DNA of 64,000 nucleotides from positions 1-64,000 of the forward strand of contig NZ_JAQSDL010000110.1 in the NCBI RefSeq assembly GCF_029945895.1. The letters are read 5' to 3'. Made by a program: the position numbers and the translations under genes. Below, one piece after another: positions 39,020-48,753 of this stretch. How positions within the stretch are numbered: position 1 is the first letter of the stretch; each line of letters starts with the position of its first letter. The stretch is from Polaromonas sp. Lineage in GTDB: Bacteria > Pseudomonadota > Gammaproteobacteria > Burkholderiales > Burkholderiaceae_C. The notes under the pieces are model-generated. The model had not been told where the DNA came from, made no database searches, and saw only the letters and a program-made list of their open reading frames with translations.

Positions 39020-40132
39020 ATGGTCGTCCCGCGAGGGTCGGTGCGTTCGGATTACGAGTCTGAACTGAAGACGCGGGGTTACACCAGTGACCCCGCCCAG
39101 TTGCGGGCTGTGGATGCACTGGAGCGTTGCGCCACCGAGTGGGCGGCGTTCAAGGAAAAACGGTCCAATCCGCTCAAGAAGCTTATCAACCGGCCCGACA
39201 TCCCACGCGGGGTTTACATGCACGGCGGGGTGGGGCGCGGCAAGAGCTTCCTGATGGACTGTTTCTACAACGCGGTTCCGCTCAAACGCAAGACGCGCCT
39301 GCATTTTCACGAGTTCATGCGCGAAGTCCACCGTGAACTGCGCGACCTCCAGGGGGTGGTCAATCCGCTGGACGAGCTGGGTAAACGTATTTCCAAACGT
39401 TACCGCCTCATCTGCTTTGACGAGTTTCATGTCGCCGACATCACCGACGCGATGATTTTGCATCGCCTGCTGGCGGCGCTGTTTGACAACGGCGTGGGTT
39501 TTATCACCACCTCCAATTTTCATCCTGACGACCTGTACCCGAACGGCCTGCACCGTGACCGCATTTTTCCGGCGATTGCGCTGCTCAAGCAGAACCTCGA
39601 AGTGATCAGCGTGGACAACGGGACCGACTACCGTCGGCGCACGCTCGAGCAGGTCAGGCTCTACCACACGCCGCTGGGGCCGCAGGCAGACGCGGAAATG
39701 GAGGAAACTTTTCAGCGTCTGGCGGAGTCTCACGACGAATCGCCGGTGCTGCACATCGAATCACGGAAAATCCATGCCAGACGCAAGGCGGGCGGCGTCG
39801 TCTGGTTCGATTTCAAGACCCTGTGTGGCGGGCCACGTTCGCAAAATGACTACCTGGAAATTGCCACACAGTTTCACACGGTGCTGCTCAGCAATGTGCC
39901 GCACATGCCGGTGCGCATGGCATCCGAAGCAAGGCGTTTTACCTGGCTGGTCGATGTTCTCTACGACCGTCGCGTCAAACTCATCATGTCGGCGGAAGTC
40001 CCCCCTGAGGCGTTGTACACGGAAGGTCCCCTGGCACACGAGTTTCCCCGGACGGTGTCCAGGCTCAATGAAATGCAGTCTGCCGAGTTCCTGGCACTGG
40101 AACGCAGAAATGTGGATACCACCCTGACATGA
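39020..40132 (+). CDS. zapE: Cell-division AFG1-type ATPase ZapE
   Basis: A 370-residue AAA-type ATPase. The Walker A is GGVGRGKSFLMDCF near 75, followed by LHFHEFMREVH, Walker B LICFDEFHVADITDAMIL near 135 and sensor-1 FITTSNFHPDDLYPNGLHRD near 165. The C-terminal region with RFTWLVDVLYDRRVKL matches ZapE, which in E. coli destabilises FtsZ rings. Two starts are possible: this ATG, which lies within the end of the GC-rich repeat, or a GTG 21 bases later preceded by GAGGG. The gene follows lpd after the repeat, a common order in Burkholderiales. Confidence 0.92.
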   Translation: MVVPRGSVRSDYESELKTRGYTSDPAQLRAVDALERCATEWAAFKEKRSNPLKKLINRPDIPRGVYMHGGVGRGKSFLMDCFYNAVPLKRKTRLHFHEFMREVHRELRDLQGVVNPLDELGKRISKRYRLICFDEFHVADITDAMILHRLLAALFDNGVGFITTSNFHPDDLYPNGLHRDRIFPAIALLKQNLEVISVDNGTDYRRRTLEQVRLYHTPLGPQADAEMEETFQRLAESHDESPVLHIESRKIHARRKAGGVVWFDFKTLCGGPRSQNDYLEIATQFHTVLLSNVPHMPVRMASEARRFTWLVDVLYDRRVKLIMSAEVPPEALYTEGPLAHEFPRTVSRLNEMQSAEFLALERRNVDTTLT

Positions 40133-40773
40133 AAAAACTGTTTCTTTTCTTGCTGTTCTCCACCCTGGGGGTTGCCTCAAGTGCTCAGACCCAGGATGAA
40201 CTGGTGTCGGCCGCCACCGATCGGGAGCGACAGCGCATCAACACCGAACGCACCACGCTGGAGGCAGCATTTGATGCGGAAGAAGATGCCTGTTACAAAA
40301 AGTTTTTTGTCAACAGCTGTCTGAACGCCATCAAACCCAGGCGGCGTGAGGCGATGGCCGACCTGAAGTTCCGGGAAGTTGCCCTTAATGAGCAGGAGCG
40401 CCGCCAAAAGGCAGCCGAGCAGGTTCGCAAGACCGAGGAAAAATCGTCACCCGAGGCCGAGCGGCAAGCCGCTGAGCGTCGCGCCACGGCGCTGGAAGAC
40501 ACCAAGGCCCGGGAAGAGCGAACGCGTCAGAAGGCCAGCGATCGCATGGACCTCAAGCAGAACGAAGCCCTCAATGCCGCCGAGGCAGCCGGCAAGGATC
40601 AAGGTGCCAAGGAGAGGGCCCAGGCGCGCGCAGACAAGCAGGCCGCCAGTGCCAAAGAGGCCCAGATGTACAAGGACAAACAGCAGGAAGCGCAGGAGAG
40701 AAAAGCCAGCCGCGAGCAGAGGCTGCGCGAGCAGACCAAGCCGGCGGCCAAGCCCTTGCCTGCCCCCGGCTGA
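40129..40773 (+). CDS. Periplasmic coiled-coil protein, unknown function
   Basis: A 214-residue secreted protein. Signal peptide about 1-20 (KKLFLFLLFSTLGVASSAQ). Two Cys residues near 54 and 64 (DACYKKFFVNSCLNA) may form a disulfide. From about 75 to 200 it is a highly charged coiled coil rich in Ala, Glu, Lys, Arg and Gln. The start overlaps the zapE stop by ATGA, so expression is coupled to zapE. It could be a cell-envelope structural or chaperone-like protein; I do not recognise a family. Confidence 0.78.
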   Translation: MKKLFLFLLFSTLGVASSAQTQDELVSAATDRERQRINTERTTLEAAFDAEEDACYKKFFVNSCLNAIKPRRREAMADLKFREVALNEQERRQKAAEQVRKTEEKSSPEAERQAAERRATALEDTKAREERTRQKASDRMDLKQNEALNAAEAAGKDQGAKERAQARADKQAASAKEAQMYKDKQQEAQERKASREQRLREQTKPAAKPLPAPG

Positions 40774-40786
40774 GGTTCGGTCACAT

Positions 40787-41545
40787 TCAGGCCAGCGCCT
40801 CGAACTTGACGATGACCAGCGACAGGTTGTCGCCGCCGCCATGGGCACGCGAGCGTGCTTTCTGAATCAGGAATTCGGTGGCCTCACGTGGTGACAGCAT
40901 GGACAGGGCCGAGCCCATTTCACTGGGACTGAAATAGTGCCAGACACCGTCGCTGCAAGCGATCAGTGAGTCGCCCGGCCCCAGCTGTGGAATGTAGTGC
41001 TGGCTCACCGGCGGCACTTCCTCGGTGCCCAGGCATCCCATCAGGATGTTGGACTGCGGATGCACGTTGGCCTCTTCCTCGGTGAGTTCGCCTTTGTCCA
41101 CCAGTGTCTGGACATAGGAATGGTCGATGGTCCGATTGACCAGCTTGGCACCCCGAAAATGGTAGATGCGCGAGTCGCCAGCATGCACCCAGTGGCAGTC
41201 GCCGCCCGGGTTGATCAGAAACGCTGCCAGCGTGCTGTGCGGCTCCTGTTCGGCTGAAATGGCCGTGAGCTTGATCACGGTGTGGGCTTCTTCCACCAGC
41301 TGTTTGAGCATGGCCACCGCATCGTCTGTGTCGGGGGCATATCGCTCGAACAGTTGTTTGGCCGTCATCATGACCTGATCGGACGCCTTGCGCCCGCCAC
41401 TTCGCCCGCCCATCCCATCGGCCACGATGCCGAGCATGCAGCCGGCGATGCGCGCATGGCTGAGCAGGGCCACCTGGTCCTGCTGGTAGTCGCGGTCTCC
41501 CTTGTGGATACCGGTTGACGCCGTGATTCGATAACCTTTGGACAT
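40787..41545 (-). CDS. PP2C-type serine/threonine phosphatase
   Basis: A 252-residue soluble phosphatase (PPM family). It carries the metal-binding motifs: RDYQQDQV near 18, GIVADGMGGRSGG near 40, HWVHAGDSRIYHFRG near 117, CSDGVWHY near 198 and GGDNLSLVIVKF at the end. Such enzymes remove phosphate from Ser/Thr, often opposing a Hanks-type kinase; no kinase gene is adjacent. It is convergent with the coiled-coil gene (13 bases apart) and divergent from the DUF465/dinG pair. Confidence 0.92.
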   Translation of the reverse strand: MSKGYRITASTGIHKGDRDYQQDQVALLSHARIAGCMLGIVADGMGGRSGGRKASDQVMMTAKQLFERYAPDTDDAVAMLKQLVEEAHTVIKLTAISAEQEPHSTLAAFLINPGGDCHWVHAGDSRIYHFRGAKLVNRTIDHSYVQTLVDKGELTEEEANVHPQSNILMGCLGTEEVPPVSQHYIPQLGPGDSLIACSDGVWHYFSPSEMGSALSMLSPREATEFLIQKARSRAHGGGDNLSLVIVKFEALA

Positions 41546-41556
41546 ATTGAAATGGC

Positions 41557-41573
41557 CGAGTCATGTGGACTCG
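41557..41573. promoter_or_regulatory. Small inverted repeat between divergent genes
   Basis: CGAGTC / GACTCG with a 5-base spacer lies in the 57-base gap between the PP2C gene and the DUF465-dinG pair. It is a possible operator shared by both promoters, or chance. Confidence 0.25.
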
Positions 41574-41602
41574 ATTAATCTCCGTAATCAACGTATTATC
41601 AG

Positions 41603-41833
41603 ATGAAGCTGCTCGCCCGTATAAAAAACTTGGACTTCAACCTGCATTCCCCGGAGCGTCGCCTCATAGACCTCAAAATCGAACATGCGGATCTCAATGC
41701 CCTGGTGGATCTCACCGCGCATGCCGTGCCGATTGACGAGTTGATGCTCAGGCGCCTGAAAAAGCGCCGCTTGCTCTTGCGCGACCTGATCGCCCAGCTC
41801 GAACTGGCCCTTGACCCCCCCGAGCCCGCCTGA
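41603..41833 (+). CDS. Small DUF465/YdcH-like protein
   Basis: A 76-residue soluble protein, all helical, with the DUF465 pattern: SPERRLIDLKIEHADLNALV and a C-terminal LRRLKKRRLLLRDLIAQLE. These small proteins form helical hairpins of unknown role. The stop overlaps the dinG start as TGATG, so the two are coupled. Confidence 0.85.
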   Translation: MKLLARIKNLDFNLHSPERRLIDLKIEHADLNALVDLTAHAVPIDELMLRRLKKRRLLLRDLIAQLELALDPPEPA

Positions 41834-43839
41834 TGAATCTGGAGTCTCAAGTCCTGGAGGCGTTTGCCCCCGATGGCGTGCTGGCGCGAGCAGCTGAACA
41901 TTTTGTCCCGCGCAGCGGACAGACCGACATGGCGCTCGCCGTGGCGCGCGCCATCGAAGGTGCTTATCCGCTGGTGGTAGAGGCCAGCACCGGTGTCGGT
42001 AAAACCTTTTCCTACCTGGTGCCGGCCCTGCTCAGCGGTGAGCGGGTGCTGCTGTCCACCGCTACCAAGGCCTTGCAGGACCAGCTGTTCGGCCGTGACC
42101 TGCCGGCCCTGGTCAAGGCGCTGGGCGTGCCGGTCAGCACCGCCTTGCTCAAGGGGCGCGGCAGTTATCTCTGTCTGCACCGGATGGAAATGGCCCGCCA
42201 TGACGCGAGTTTTCCCGAACGCAGCGCGCTTCGCGCGCTGGCCAAAGTGGAGGAATGGGCTCGCGGAACGGATACCGGTGATCTGGCCGAACTGCCCGGG
42301 CTGGATGAGCGTTCACCGGTGATTCCCTGGGTCACCTCGACCCGGGAAAACTGCCTTGGCGCTCCGTGCCCGCGGTTTCGCGCCTGTCATGTCAACCATG
42401 CACGCCGTCAAGCGCTGGCGGCCGACGTGGTGGTGATCAACCACCACCTGTTTTTTGCTGATCTGGCGGTGCGCGAATCAGGCGTGGCGGAGCTGTTGCC
42501 GACAGTTCGGATTGCGATCTTTGACGAAGCACACCAGCTCAATGAAACGGGTGTGCAGTTTCTGGGAAAAAACCTGTCGACCGGACAGATCCTCGATTTC
42601 GCCCGCGACATGCTGGGCACCGGGCTGCAGCTGGCGCGCGGCCTGCTGGACTGGCCGGCGCTGGCGGGCGCGACCGAACATGCGGCCCGCGACTTGCGCC
42701 TCTCCGTGGGCAAGGCCTATCCGGGCAGCAAGCTGCGCTGGACCGATGCTGCGCCTGAGGGCCTGGCCCCAAAAGAATGGGCAGAGGCGCTGGCGGCTGT
42801 CGGCACCGCGCTGGCGGGTGCCTGTGAAGCCCTGGACACGGTCAGTGACATCGCCCCGGACTTCGTGCGCCTGCACGAGCGCGCTGCCGAACTGGAGGCG
42901 CGCGCCCGCGCTTTTGGTCTTGAGCCTCAGCCCGGCGGGGTCCGCTGGCTGGATGTGGGCACCCAACTGCGGCTGGTGGAGTCCCCGCTGGATATCGCCG
43001 AGGCCATCCAGGCCAGGGTGTTCACCGATGACAAGGCGGCTGCCAAAACATGGATATTCACCTCGGCCACCCTGGGCGACGATGCGCAATTGAGCTGGTT
43101 CACTCAGCCCTGTGGTTTGACAGAGGCCACGGTGTTGCAGGTGGGCAGCCCTTTCGACTATGCGCGCCAGGCCGCGTTGTACATTCCGCGCAACTTCCCC
43201 AAGCCGGGCGACCCCACGCACACGGCTGCGGTCGCGGCCTCCGCAGCGGACTGGGCCCGCCGGCTGGGCGGCCGCACCATGGTGCTGACAACCACCTTGC
43301 GCGCCTTGCGGGCGATCGGCGAGGCCCTGCAGGCAAGCTTTGAGGGTTCGGTTGACATCGAGGTGCTGGTGCAGGGGGAGATGCCCAAGCGGACCCTGAT
43401 TGAACGTTTCCGCCAGGCCGACAGCCACGGTGGACGCGGCTGCGTGCTCGTGGCGTCCGCCTCATTCTGGGAAGGCATCGATGTGCCGGGTGATGCACTG
43501 CAGCTCGTGATCATCGACAAACTGCCGTTTCCGCCGCCCAACGATCCCATGGTGGAGGCCAGGTCGCGGTTGCTGGAATCAACAGGCAAAAGCGCTTTCA
43601 ACGACTATTTCCTGCCGGAAGCTGCCGTGGCGTTGAAGCAGGGGGCCGGGCGCCTGATACGCCGCGAAACCGATCAGGGCGTGCTGGTGGTCTGCGACAG
43701 CCGGCTGGCATCCATGGGTTATGGCAAGCGGCTGCTGCGTGCGCTGCCGCCCATGCAACGCCTGGCGTCGGAAGAGCAGTTGAACGAGCGGCTGGATCTG
43801 CTTACCAGAACTTGTACCAGGGCCCCTCAACCGACTTGA
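41833..43839 (+). CDS. dinG: DinG/YoaA-type ATP-dependent DNA helicase
   Basis: A 668-residue superfamily-2 helicase (XPD-like). Walker A VVEASTGVGKTFSYLVPALL near 50, four Cys for an Fe-S cluster (SYLC near 115, ENCLGAPC near 170 and RACHVN near 185), DEAH box FDEAHQLNETG near 235, then C-terminal motifs including ASASFWEGIDVPGDALQLVI near 540 and the last helicase motif QGAGRLIRRETDQGVLV near 605. It unwinds 5'-overhang DNA or R-loops in this family. Whether it is DinG or YoaA is not settled. The last 38 bases overlap the end of the convergent bamD. Confidence 0.9.
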   Translation: MNLESQVLEAFAPDGVLARAAEHFVPRSGQTDMALAVARAIEGAYPLVVEASTGVGKTFSYLVPALLSGERVLLSTATKALQDQLFGRDLPALVKALGVPVSTALLKGRGSYLCLHRMEMARHDASFPERSALRALAKVEEWARGTDTGDLAELPGLDERSPVIPWVTSTRENCLGAPCPRFRACHVNHARRQALAADVVVINHHLFFADLAVRESGVAELLPTVRIAIFDEAHQLNETGVQFLGKNLSTGQILDFARDMLGTGLQLARGLLDWPALAGATEHAARDLRLSVGKAYPGSKLRWTDAAPEGLAPKEWAEALAAVGTALAGACEALDTVSDIAPDFVRLHERAAELEARARAFGLEPQPGGVRWLDVGTQLRLVESPLDIAEAIQARVFTDDKAAAKTWIFTSATLGDDAQLSWFTQPCGLTEATVLQVGSPFDYARQAALYIPRNFPKPGDPTHTAAVAASAADWARRLGGRTMVLTTTLRALRAIGEALQASFEGSVDIEVLVQGEMPKRTLIERFRQADSHGGRGCVLVASASFWEGIDVPGDALQLVIIDKLPFPPPNDPMVEARSRLLESTGKSAFNDYFLPEAAVALKQGAGRLIRRETDQGVLVVCDSRLASMGYGKRLLRALPPMQRLASEEQLNERLDLLTRTCTRAPQPT

Positions 43840-44623
43840 AGCCCTTGGACAGGTATTCGCTCTGGGGAAAGCTTCTTTCCATCACGCGTTTGGTGTCGTC
43901 GCGCAGTTGGGCCATGTTGAGCGCGTCATAAGACTTGTACAGAATGAACAGGGCTTCTTCGAGCACCGGCACATCGCGGTAGTCTGCAATCGCGGTTTGA
44001 GCGCGGTTGATGGCCGAGATGTAGGCGCCACGGGTGTAGTAGTAGCGGGCTACATGGACTTCATACTGGGCCAGGGAATTGACGATGTAGTTCATGCGCA
44101 GGCGCGCGTCGGCCGAATACTTCGATTCTGGAAAGCGGTTGACCAGCTCCTTGAAGGACTCGAAGGACTCCTTGGCGGCTTTCTGGTCACGCTCCGACAG
44201 GTCCTGCTTGTACAGGAAGCTGAAAAGGCCCAGGTTTTCGTTGAAGTTCACCAGACCCTTGAGGTACAGGGCATAGTCGATCGCCGGACTGGCCGGGTGC
44301 AGCTTCATGAAGCGATCCAGCGTCGCCAATGCCTGTGCCTGCTCTCCACCCTTGAACTGGGCATAGGCTTTTTCCAGCTGGGCCTGCTGGGCCAGCGGCG
44401 TGCCAGCTGCGCGGCCTTCGAGCTTTTCAAACAGAGGGACGGCCTTGTCATAGGCGCCGGAATTTGCCTCGTCCCTGGCTTCCGTGTAAATCTTGTTGGG
44501 GCTCCAGTTGGCCGTGGGGTCCTTCACGGTGGAGGAGCACGCTGAAAGCACGAATGCACAGACAAGCATGGACGCTGCCACGGGGCGTGTGGCTGGAACA
44601 ACCGATAATTTGGAGGAAAACAT
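43802..44623 (-). CDS. bamD: Outer-membrane assembly lipoprotein BamD
   Basis: A 273-residue lipoprotein of the BAM complex. Signal peptide with lipobox VLSACSS (Cys near 29), then five TPR-type repeats (PNKIYTEARDEANSGAYDKA, QLEKAYAQFKGGEQAQAL, LRMNYIVNSLAQYEVHVARY, YYYTRGAYISAINRAQTAI). BamD binds BamA and helps fold barrel proteins. It starts only 17 bases from the divergent rluD start, and its 3' end overlaps dinG by 38 bases. Confidence 0.95.
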   Translation of the reverse strand: MFSSKLSVVPATRPVAASMLVCAFVLSACSSTVKDPTANWSPNKIYTEARDEANSGAYDKAVPLFEKLEGRAAGTPLAQQAQLEKAYAQFKGGEQAQALATLDRFMKLHPASPAIDYALYLKGLVNFNENLGLFSFLYKQDLSERDQKAAKESFESFKELVNRFPESKYSADARLRMNYIVNSLAQYEVHVARYYYTRGAYISAINRAQTAIADYRDVPVLEEALFILYKSYDALNMAQLRDDTKRVMERSFPQSEYLSKGFKSVEGPWYKFW

Positions 44624-44640
44624 CGCAATTGATCCTGTTA

Positions 44641-45675
44641 ATGACTGATTCTGTACAAAGCAAATTGATTATATCGAGCGCCCTTGCGGCGGGCACTCTG
44701 GCCGATGACGTCCTGGGAGAGGGCGAGACGGCCGCCGATGCCGAGTTGCGTGAGGTGAGTGTTCCCGTGGAGAGTCACGGCGCGCGTCTGGACCGGGCAT
44801 TGGCAGGCATTGTGCCCGAGTTCTCCCGCAGTTATCTTCAACAACTGATAACAGCGGGGGCCGTGCAACTCAATGGCGTCACGGTGGCCAAGGCGTCCGC
44901 CAAAGTCAAGGCCGGCGACAACCTGAAGATCGAACTCAAACCGACGCCGCAAAGCCAGGCCTTCAAGCCGGAGGCGATGGCGCTGGAGCTTCTTTTTGAG
45001 GACGAGCATCTGCTGGTCATCAACAAGCCGGCCGGCCTGGTGGTGCATCCGGCGCCCGGAAACTGGAGCGGCACGCTGCTCAACGGGCTGCTGGCGCGCG
45101 ATTCCCAGGCCAGCCTGTTGCCGCGCGCGGGCATCGTTCACCGGCTCGACAAGGACACCAGCGGCCTCATGGTGGTGGCGCGCAGGCGCCAGGTGATGGA
45201 CCAACTGGTGGCCATGATTGCCGAGCGCAGTGTCAGCCGCGAGTACATCGCGCTGGCCCATGGCGCGTGGGAAGGGCCGAAGTCGCGCCAGGTCGAGACG
45301 CCGATAGGCCGCGATCCGCGCAATCGCCTGCGCATGGCGGTCGTGGACCTCGAAAAAACGGCCGGCAAGACCGCCTCGACCGGGTTTTATCTGCTTCAAA
45401 ACGAAGGGCCGTTTTGTCTGGTGCGCTGCCGGCTGCAGACCGGCCGGACCCACCAGATCAGGGTGCACATGGCCTCCATCGGCCATCCGCTGGTGGCCGA
45501 TGATGTTTATGGCGGCAAGCCCGCCGCGGGCCTGGAGCGTCAGGCCCTGCATGCCTGCCGCCTGGCTTTCACACACCCCGTGACCGGCGAAGCCCTCGAG
45601 TTCATGGCGCCGTTGCCGATGGATCTGGCGGCGGCGCTTGCCCAGCTGGGGCTGGGATACAATCAAATCCAGTAG
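44641..45675 (+). CDS. rluD: 23S rRNA pseudouridine synthase RluD
   Basis: A 344-residue protein. An extra N-terminal stretch of about 35 residues precedes the S4-like RNA-binding domain (ARLDRALAGIVPEFSRSYLQ near 43). The catalytic domain carries LLVINKPAGLVVHP near 125 and the active Asp in AGIVHRLDKDTSGLM near 163, plus LQTGRTHQIRVHMAS near 272. RluD makes pseudouridines in helix 69 of 23S rRNA. The chosen start leaves only 17 bases to bamD, so one gene's promoter must lie inside the other; a later start is possible. Confidence 0.92.
   Translation: MTDSVQSKLIISSALAAGTLADDVLGEGETAADAELREVSVPVESHGARLDRALAGIVPEFSRSYLQQLITAGAVQLNGVTVAKASAKVKAGDNLKIELKPTPQSQAFKPEAMALELLFEDEHLLVINKPAGLVVHPAPGNWSGTLLNGLLARDSQASLLPRAGIVHRLDKDTSGLMVVARRRQVMDQLVAMIAERSVSREYIALAHGAWEGPKSRQVETPIGRDPRNRLRMAVVDLEKTAGKTASTGFYLLQNEGPFCLVRCRLQTGRTHQIRVHMASIGHPLVADDVYGGKPAAGLERQALHACRLAFTHPVTGEALEFMAPLPMDLAAALAQLGLGYNQIQ
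45658..45663 (+). promoter_or_regulatory. Candidate -10 box before scpB
   Basis: TACAAT, overlapping the end of rluD, about 117 bases upstream of scpB. Similar T-A-rich boxes precede other genes in this window. No good -35 box is visible. Confidence 0.25.
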
Positions 45676-45779
45676 TTTTCTGCTACCCGCCGCATGGCGC
45701 ACCCCGATATTGTGGTTGCGCATGAATGTGAACTGCGCCGCCAGGCGCCTTTATCTCGAATCATTTCGGAACCAAGACC

Positions 45780-46493
<714 letters not shown>

Positions 46494-46503
46494 ACGCAAA
46501 CGC

Positions 46504-48198
46504 ATGAATCAAAAAGACAATCCGGCTCCGGCCCCCGCTCCCCCTGCCCAGGTTGAAGAGCCCATTGTGCCGCCAGCCCCCGATTCATCGGCGCAGGCAG
46601 CTCCTGATTTGATAGCGGAGGTGCCGCCTGCCGGTGATTCCGCCAAGGCGGCGCAAGGCAGGTCCGAGCGTGTGGCGCAGCTGGCGCCGGCGCTGGCCCG
46701 TTTTGAAGACGTGGTGACCGGCCAGTTCGATGCCGACGAAGAGGAAGACGTGGCGCTGGAGCTCCCCAAGCGGGTGCTGCTGCCGCAACCGGAGACCCCC
46801 AAGCTGCACAAGGTTCTGGCACAGGCGGGACTCGGCTCCCGGCTGGAAATGGAACAGCTGATTCTGGAAGGCCGGATTTCCGTCAACGGCGAACCGGCCC
46901 ATATTGGCCAGCGCATCCAGTTTGGCGACACGGTCAAGGTCAACGGCAAGCCGATCCGGGTGCGCATCGACCCGCCGCCACCACGGGTCATTGCTTACCA
47001 CAAGCCCTCCGGCGAGGTGGTGTCGCATGACGACCCGCAAAACCGGCCCACGGTGTTTCGCCGTCTGCCCAAGCTGTTCCAGGGCAAGTGGCAATCGGTG
47101 GGCCGGCTCGACCTGAACACCGAGGGGCTCTTGCTGCTGACCAGTTCCGGCGAACTCGCCAACAAACTCATGCATCCCCGTTTTGGCCTGGAGCGGGAGT
47201 ACGCGGTGCGTGTACTGGGGGCACTCAACAACGAAGAGAAAAAGCGCCTGCTCGACGGCGTGCAACTTGACGATGGCCTGGCCCAGTTCAGCACGATTGA
47301 AGCCGGCGGGGGCGAGGGCGCCAACTGCTGGTACCGCGTGACGATTTCCGAAGGTCGCAACCGGGAGGTGCGCCGCATGTTCGAAGCGGTGGGTCATGCC
47401 GTCAGCCGCCTGATCCGCATCCGTTACGGCGCGGTGGTGCTGCCGCGCGGCCTCAAGCGTGGCGCTTTTGTCGAACTCGATGAGCGCGACATTGACGCGT
47501 TGACCAGCGCTGTTGGACGTTCGGAAGCCCGCGCCGATCCGCGCGGTGCCAACAGGAATACCGGGGAAGCAGGAGAGGCCGGGGAAGCCGGCTTCGGCGA
47601 GGGCCGTCCAGGGCGCGGGCCGCGCCGCAACGACCGCTCACGCGGCGGACGGGGACGACCTGACAGTGGCGCCCCCAGGGCACTGGATGCGCAAGCCATG
47701 CCAGACAAAAGCCGGACAGCGGAGGCGAGGGAACAAGGCGAGGAGGCCGGCCACGATCCGCTGGATCTGCAGCCGCCCATGAATCGCAACGAAGCGCCAC
47801 GCGACGCCAACCGGCGCCGGGGTGCCAAGGGTGGTCGCGGCAATGGGGGTAACTCCGGAGCGGGTCCCCGTTCCGGCCCGCCTGGCAAGTTTGGCGGCAA
47901 TACGGGCGGACAAGGGCCGAAGCGCCGTGACGACCGGGGCGGGGATCGCGGTGACCGCGGTGACAAGGGGCCAGGCGGTGCACAGCCGGACCCAATGAAG
48001 ACTTCGTTTGGTTATATCGGCGCGGAAACCTTTACCCGCCAGCGACAGGCTCCGGGTCAGGGGCAACGTCGCGGTGGCGGGGGCGGGGGCGGGGGCGGCG
48101 GCGGCGGTAGCACTCCGGGGCCGCGCCGCAGTGGCGGTGGCGGTGGAAACCGCGGCGGAAACCGCAGTGGGGGCGGTAACCGCGGCGGAAACCGGTAA
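46504..48198 (+). CDS. rluB: 23S rRNA pseudouridine synthase RluB with long Gly/Arg-rich tail
   Basis: A 564-residue protein, far longer than E. coli RluB. An N-terminal Pro/Ala/Glu-rich extension (1-95) precedes the S4 domain ([20 protein letters not shown] near 100) and the RsuA-type catalytic domain ([20 protein letters not shown] near 200, [20 protein letters not shown] near 285). From about 345 to the end the chain is a Gly/Arg/Asp-rich disordered tail resembling RGG regions, ending in Gly-Asn-Arg repeats. Such tails in Burkholderiales RluB are expected to bind RNA loosely. The start is an ATG 10 bases after scpB, so it forms a unit with it. Confidence 0.93.
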   Translation: MNQKDNPAPAPAPPAQVEEPIVPPAPDSSAQAAPDLIAEVPPAGDSAKAAQGRSERVAQLAPALARFEDVVTGQFDADEEEDVALELPKRVLLPQPETPKLHKVLAQAGLGSRLEMEQLILEGRISVNGEPAHIGQRIQFGDTVKVNGKPIRVRIDPPPPRVIAYHKPSGEVVSHDDPQNRPTVFRRLPKLFQGKWQSVGRLDLNTEGLLLLTSSGELANKLMHPRFGLEREYAVRVLGALNNEEKKRLLDGVQLDDGLAQFSTIEAGGGEGANCWYRVTISEGRNREVRRMFEAVGHAVSRLIRIRYGAVVLPRGLKRGAFVELDERDIDALTSAVGRSEARADPRGANRNTGEAGEAGEAGFGEGRPGRGPRRNDRSRGGRGRPDSGAPRALDAQAMPDKSRTAEAREQGEEAGHDPLDLQPPMNRNEAPRDANRRRGAKGGRGNGGNSGAGPRSGPPGKFGGNTGGQGPKRRDDRGGDRGDRGDKGPGGAQPDPMKTSFGYIGAETFTRQRQAPGQGQRRGGGGGGGGGGGGSTPGPRRSGGGGGNRGGNRSGGGNRGGNR

Positions 48199-48248
48199 CT
48201 GCCCGGCGTATCCCAACGCGCTTTGTTCAAAGGACATTGCCCGCGGGT

Positions 48249-48254
48249 TAAAAT
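48249..48254 (+). promoter_or_regulatory. Candidate -10 box before ndk
   Basis: TAAAAT, 55 bases upstream of the ndk ATG, within an AT-rich patch in otherwise GC-rich DNA. The -35 region is unclear. Confidence 0.35.
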
Positions 48255-48309
48255 CAGAGGCTTTATTCGATTTGAATAAATCCCAGAAAATCAAGGTTAA
48301 GGAAATCTC

Positions 48310-48735
48310 ATGGCGATCGAACGCACTCTCTCCATCATCAAACCCGATGCAGTGGCAAAAAATGTCATTGGTCAAATTTATGCACGTTTTGAGGCCGCCG
48401 GCCTGAAAGTGGTTGCTGCCCGCATGGCGCACCTGTCGCGCGGCGAAGCTGAGGCTTTTTATGCAGTGCATAAAGAGCGTCCTTTCTTCAAGGATCTGGT
48501 TGAGTTCATGATTTCCGGTCCGGTCATGATTTCCGCCCTGGAAGGCGAAAACGCGATCCTGAAACACCGCGACCTGATGGGCGCGACAGATCCGAAGAAA
48601 GCCGCCGCCGGTACCATTCGTGCCGATTTCGCTGACAGCATTGATGCCAATGCCGTGCATGGCTCCGATGCGGTCGAAACTGCCCAGGTGGAGATCAGTT
48701 TCTTCTTCGCGGGCATGAACATCTACTCGCGCTAA
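48310..48735 (+). CDS. ndk: Nucleoside diphosphate kinase
   Basis: A 141-residue enzyme of standard length that makes NTPs from NDPs by a phosphohistidine. It starts [20 protein letters not shown], contains [18 protein letters not shown], and the catalytic His lies in [12 protein letters not shown] near 117. It heads the conserved block that runs to purA. A short -10-like box lies upstream. Confidence 0.97.
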   Translation: MAIERTLSIIKPDAVAKNVIGQIYARFEAAGLKVVAARMAHLSRGEAEAFYAVHKERPFFKDLVEFMISGPVMISALEGENAILKHRDLMGATDPKKAAAGTIRADFADSIDANAVHGSDAVETAQVEISFFFAGMNIYSR

Positions 48736-48753
48736 GGCGCAAGTTTCCCGCAA

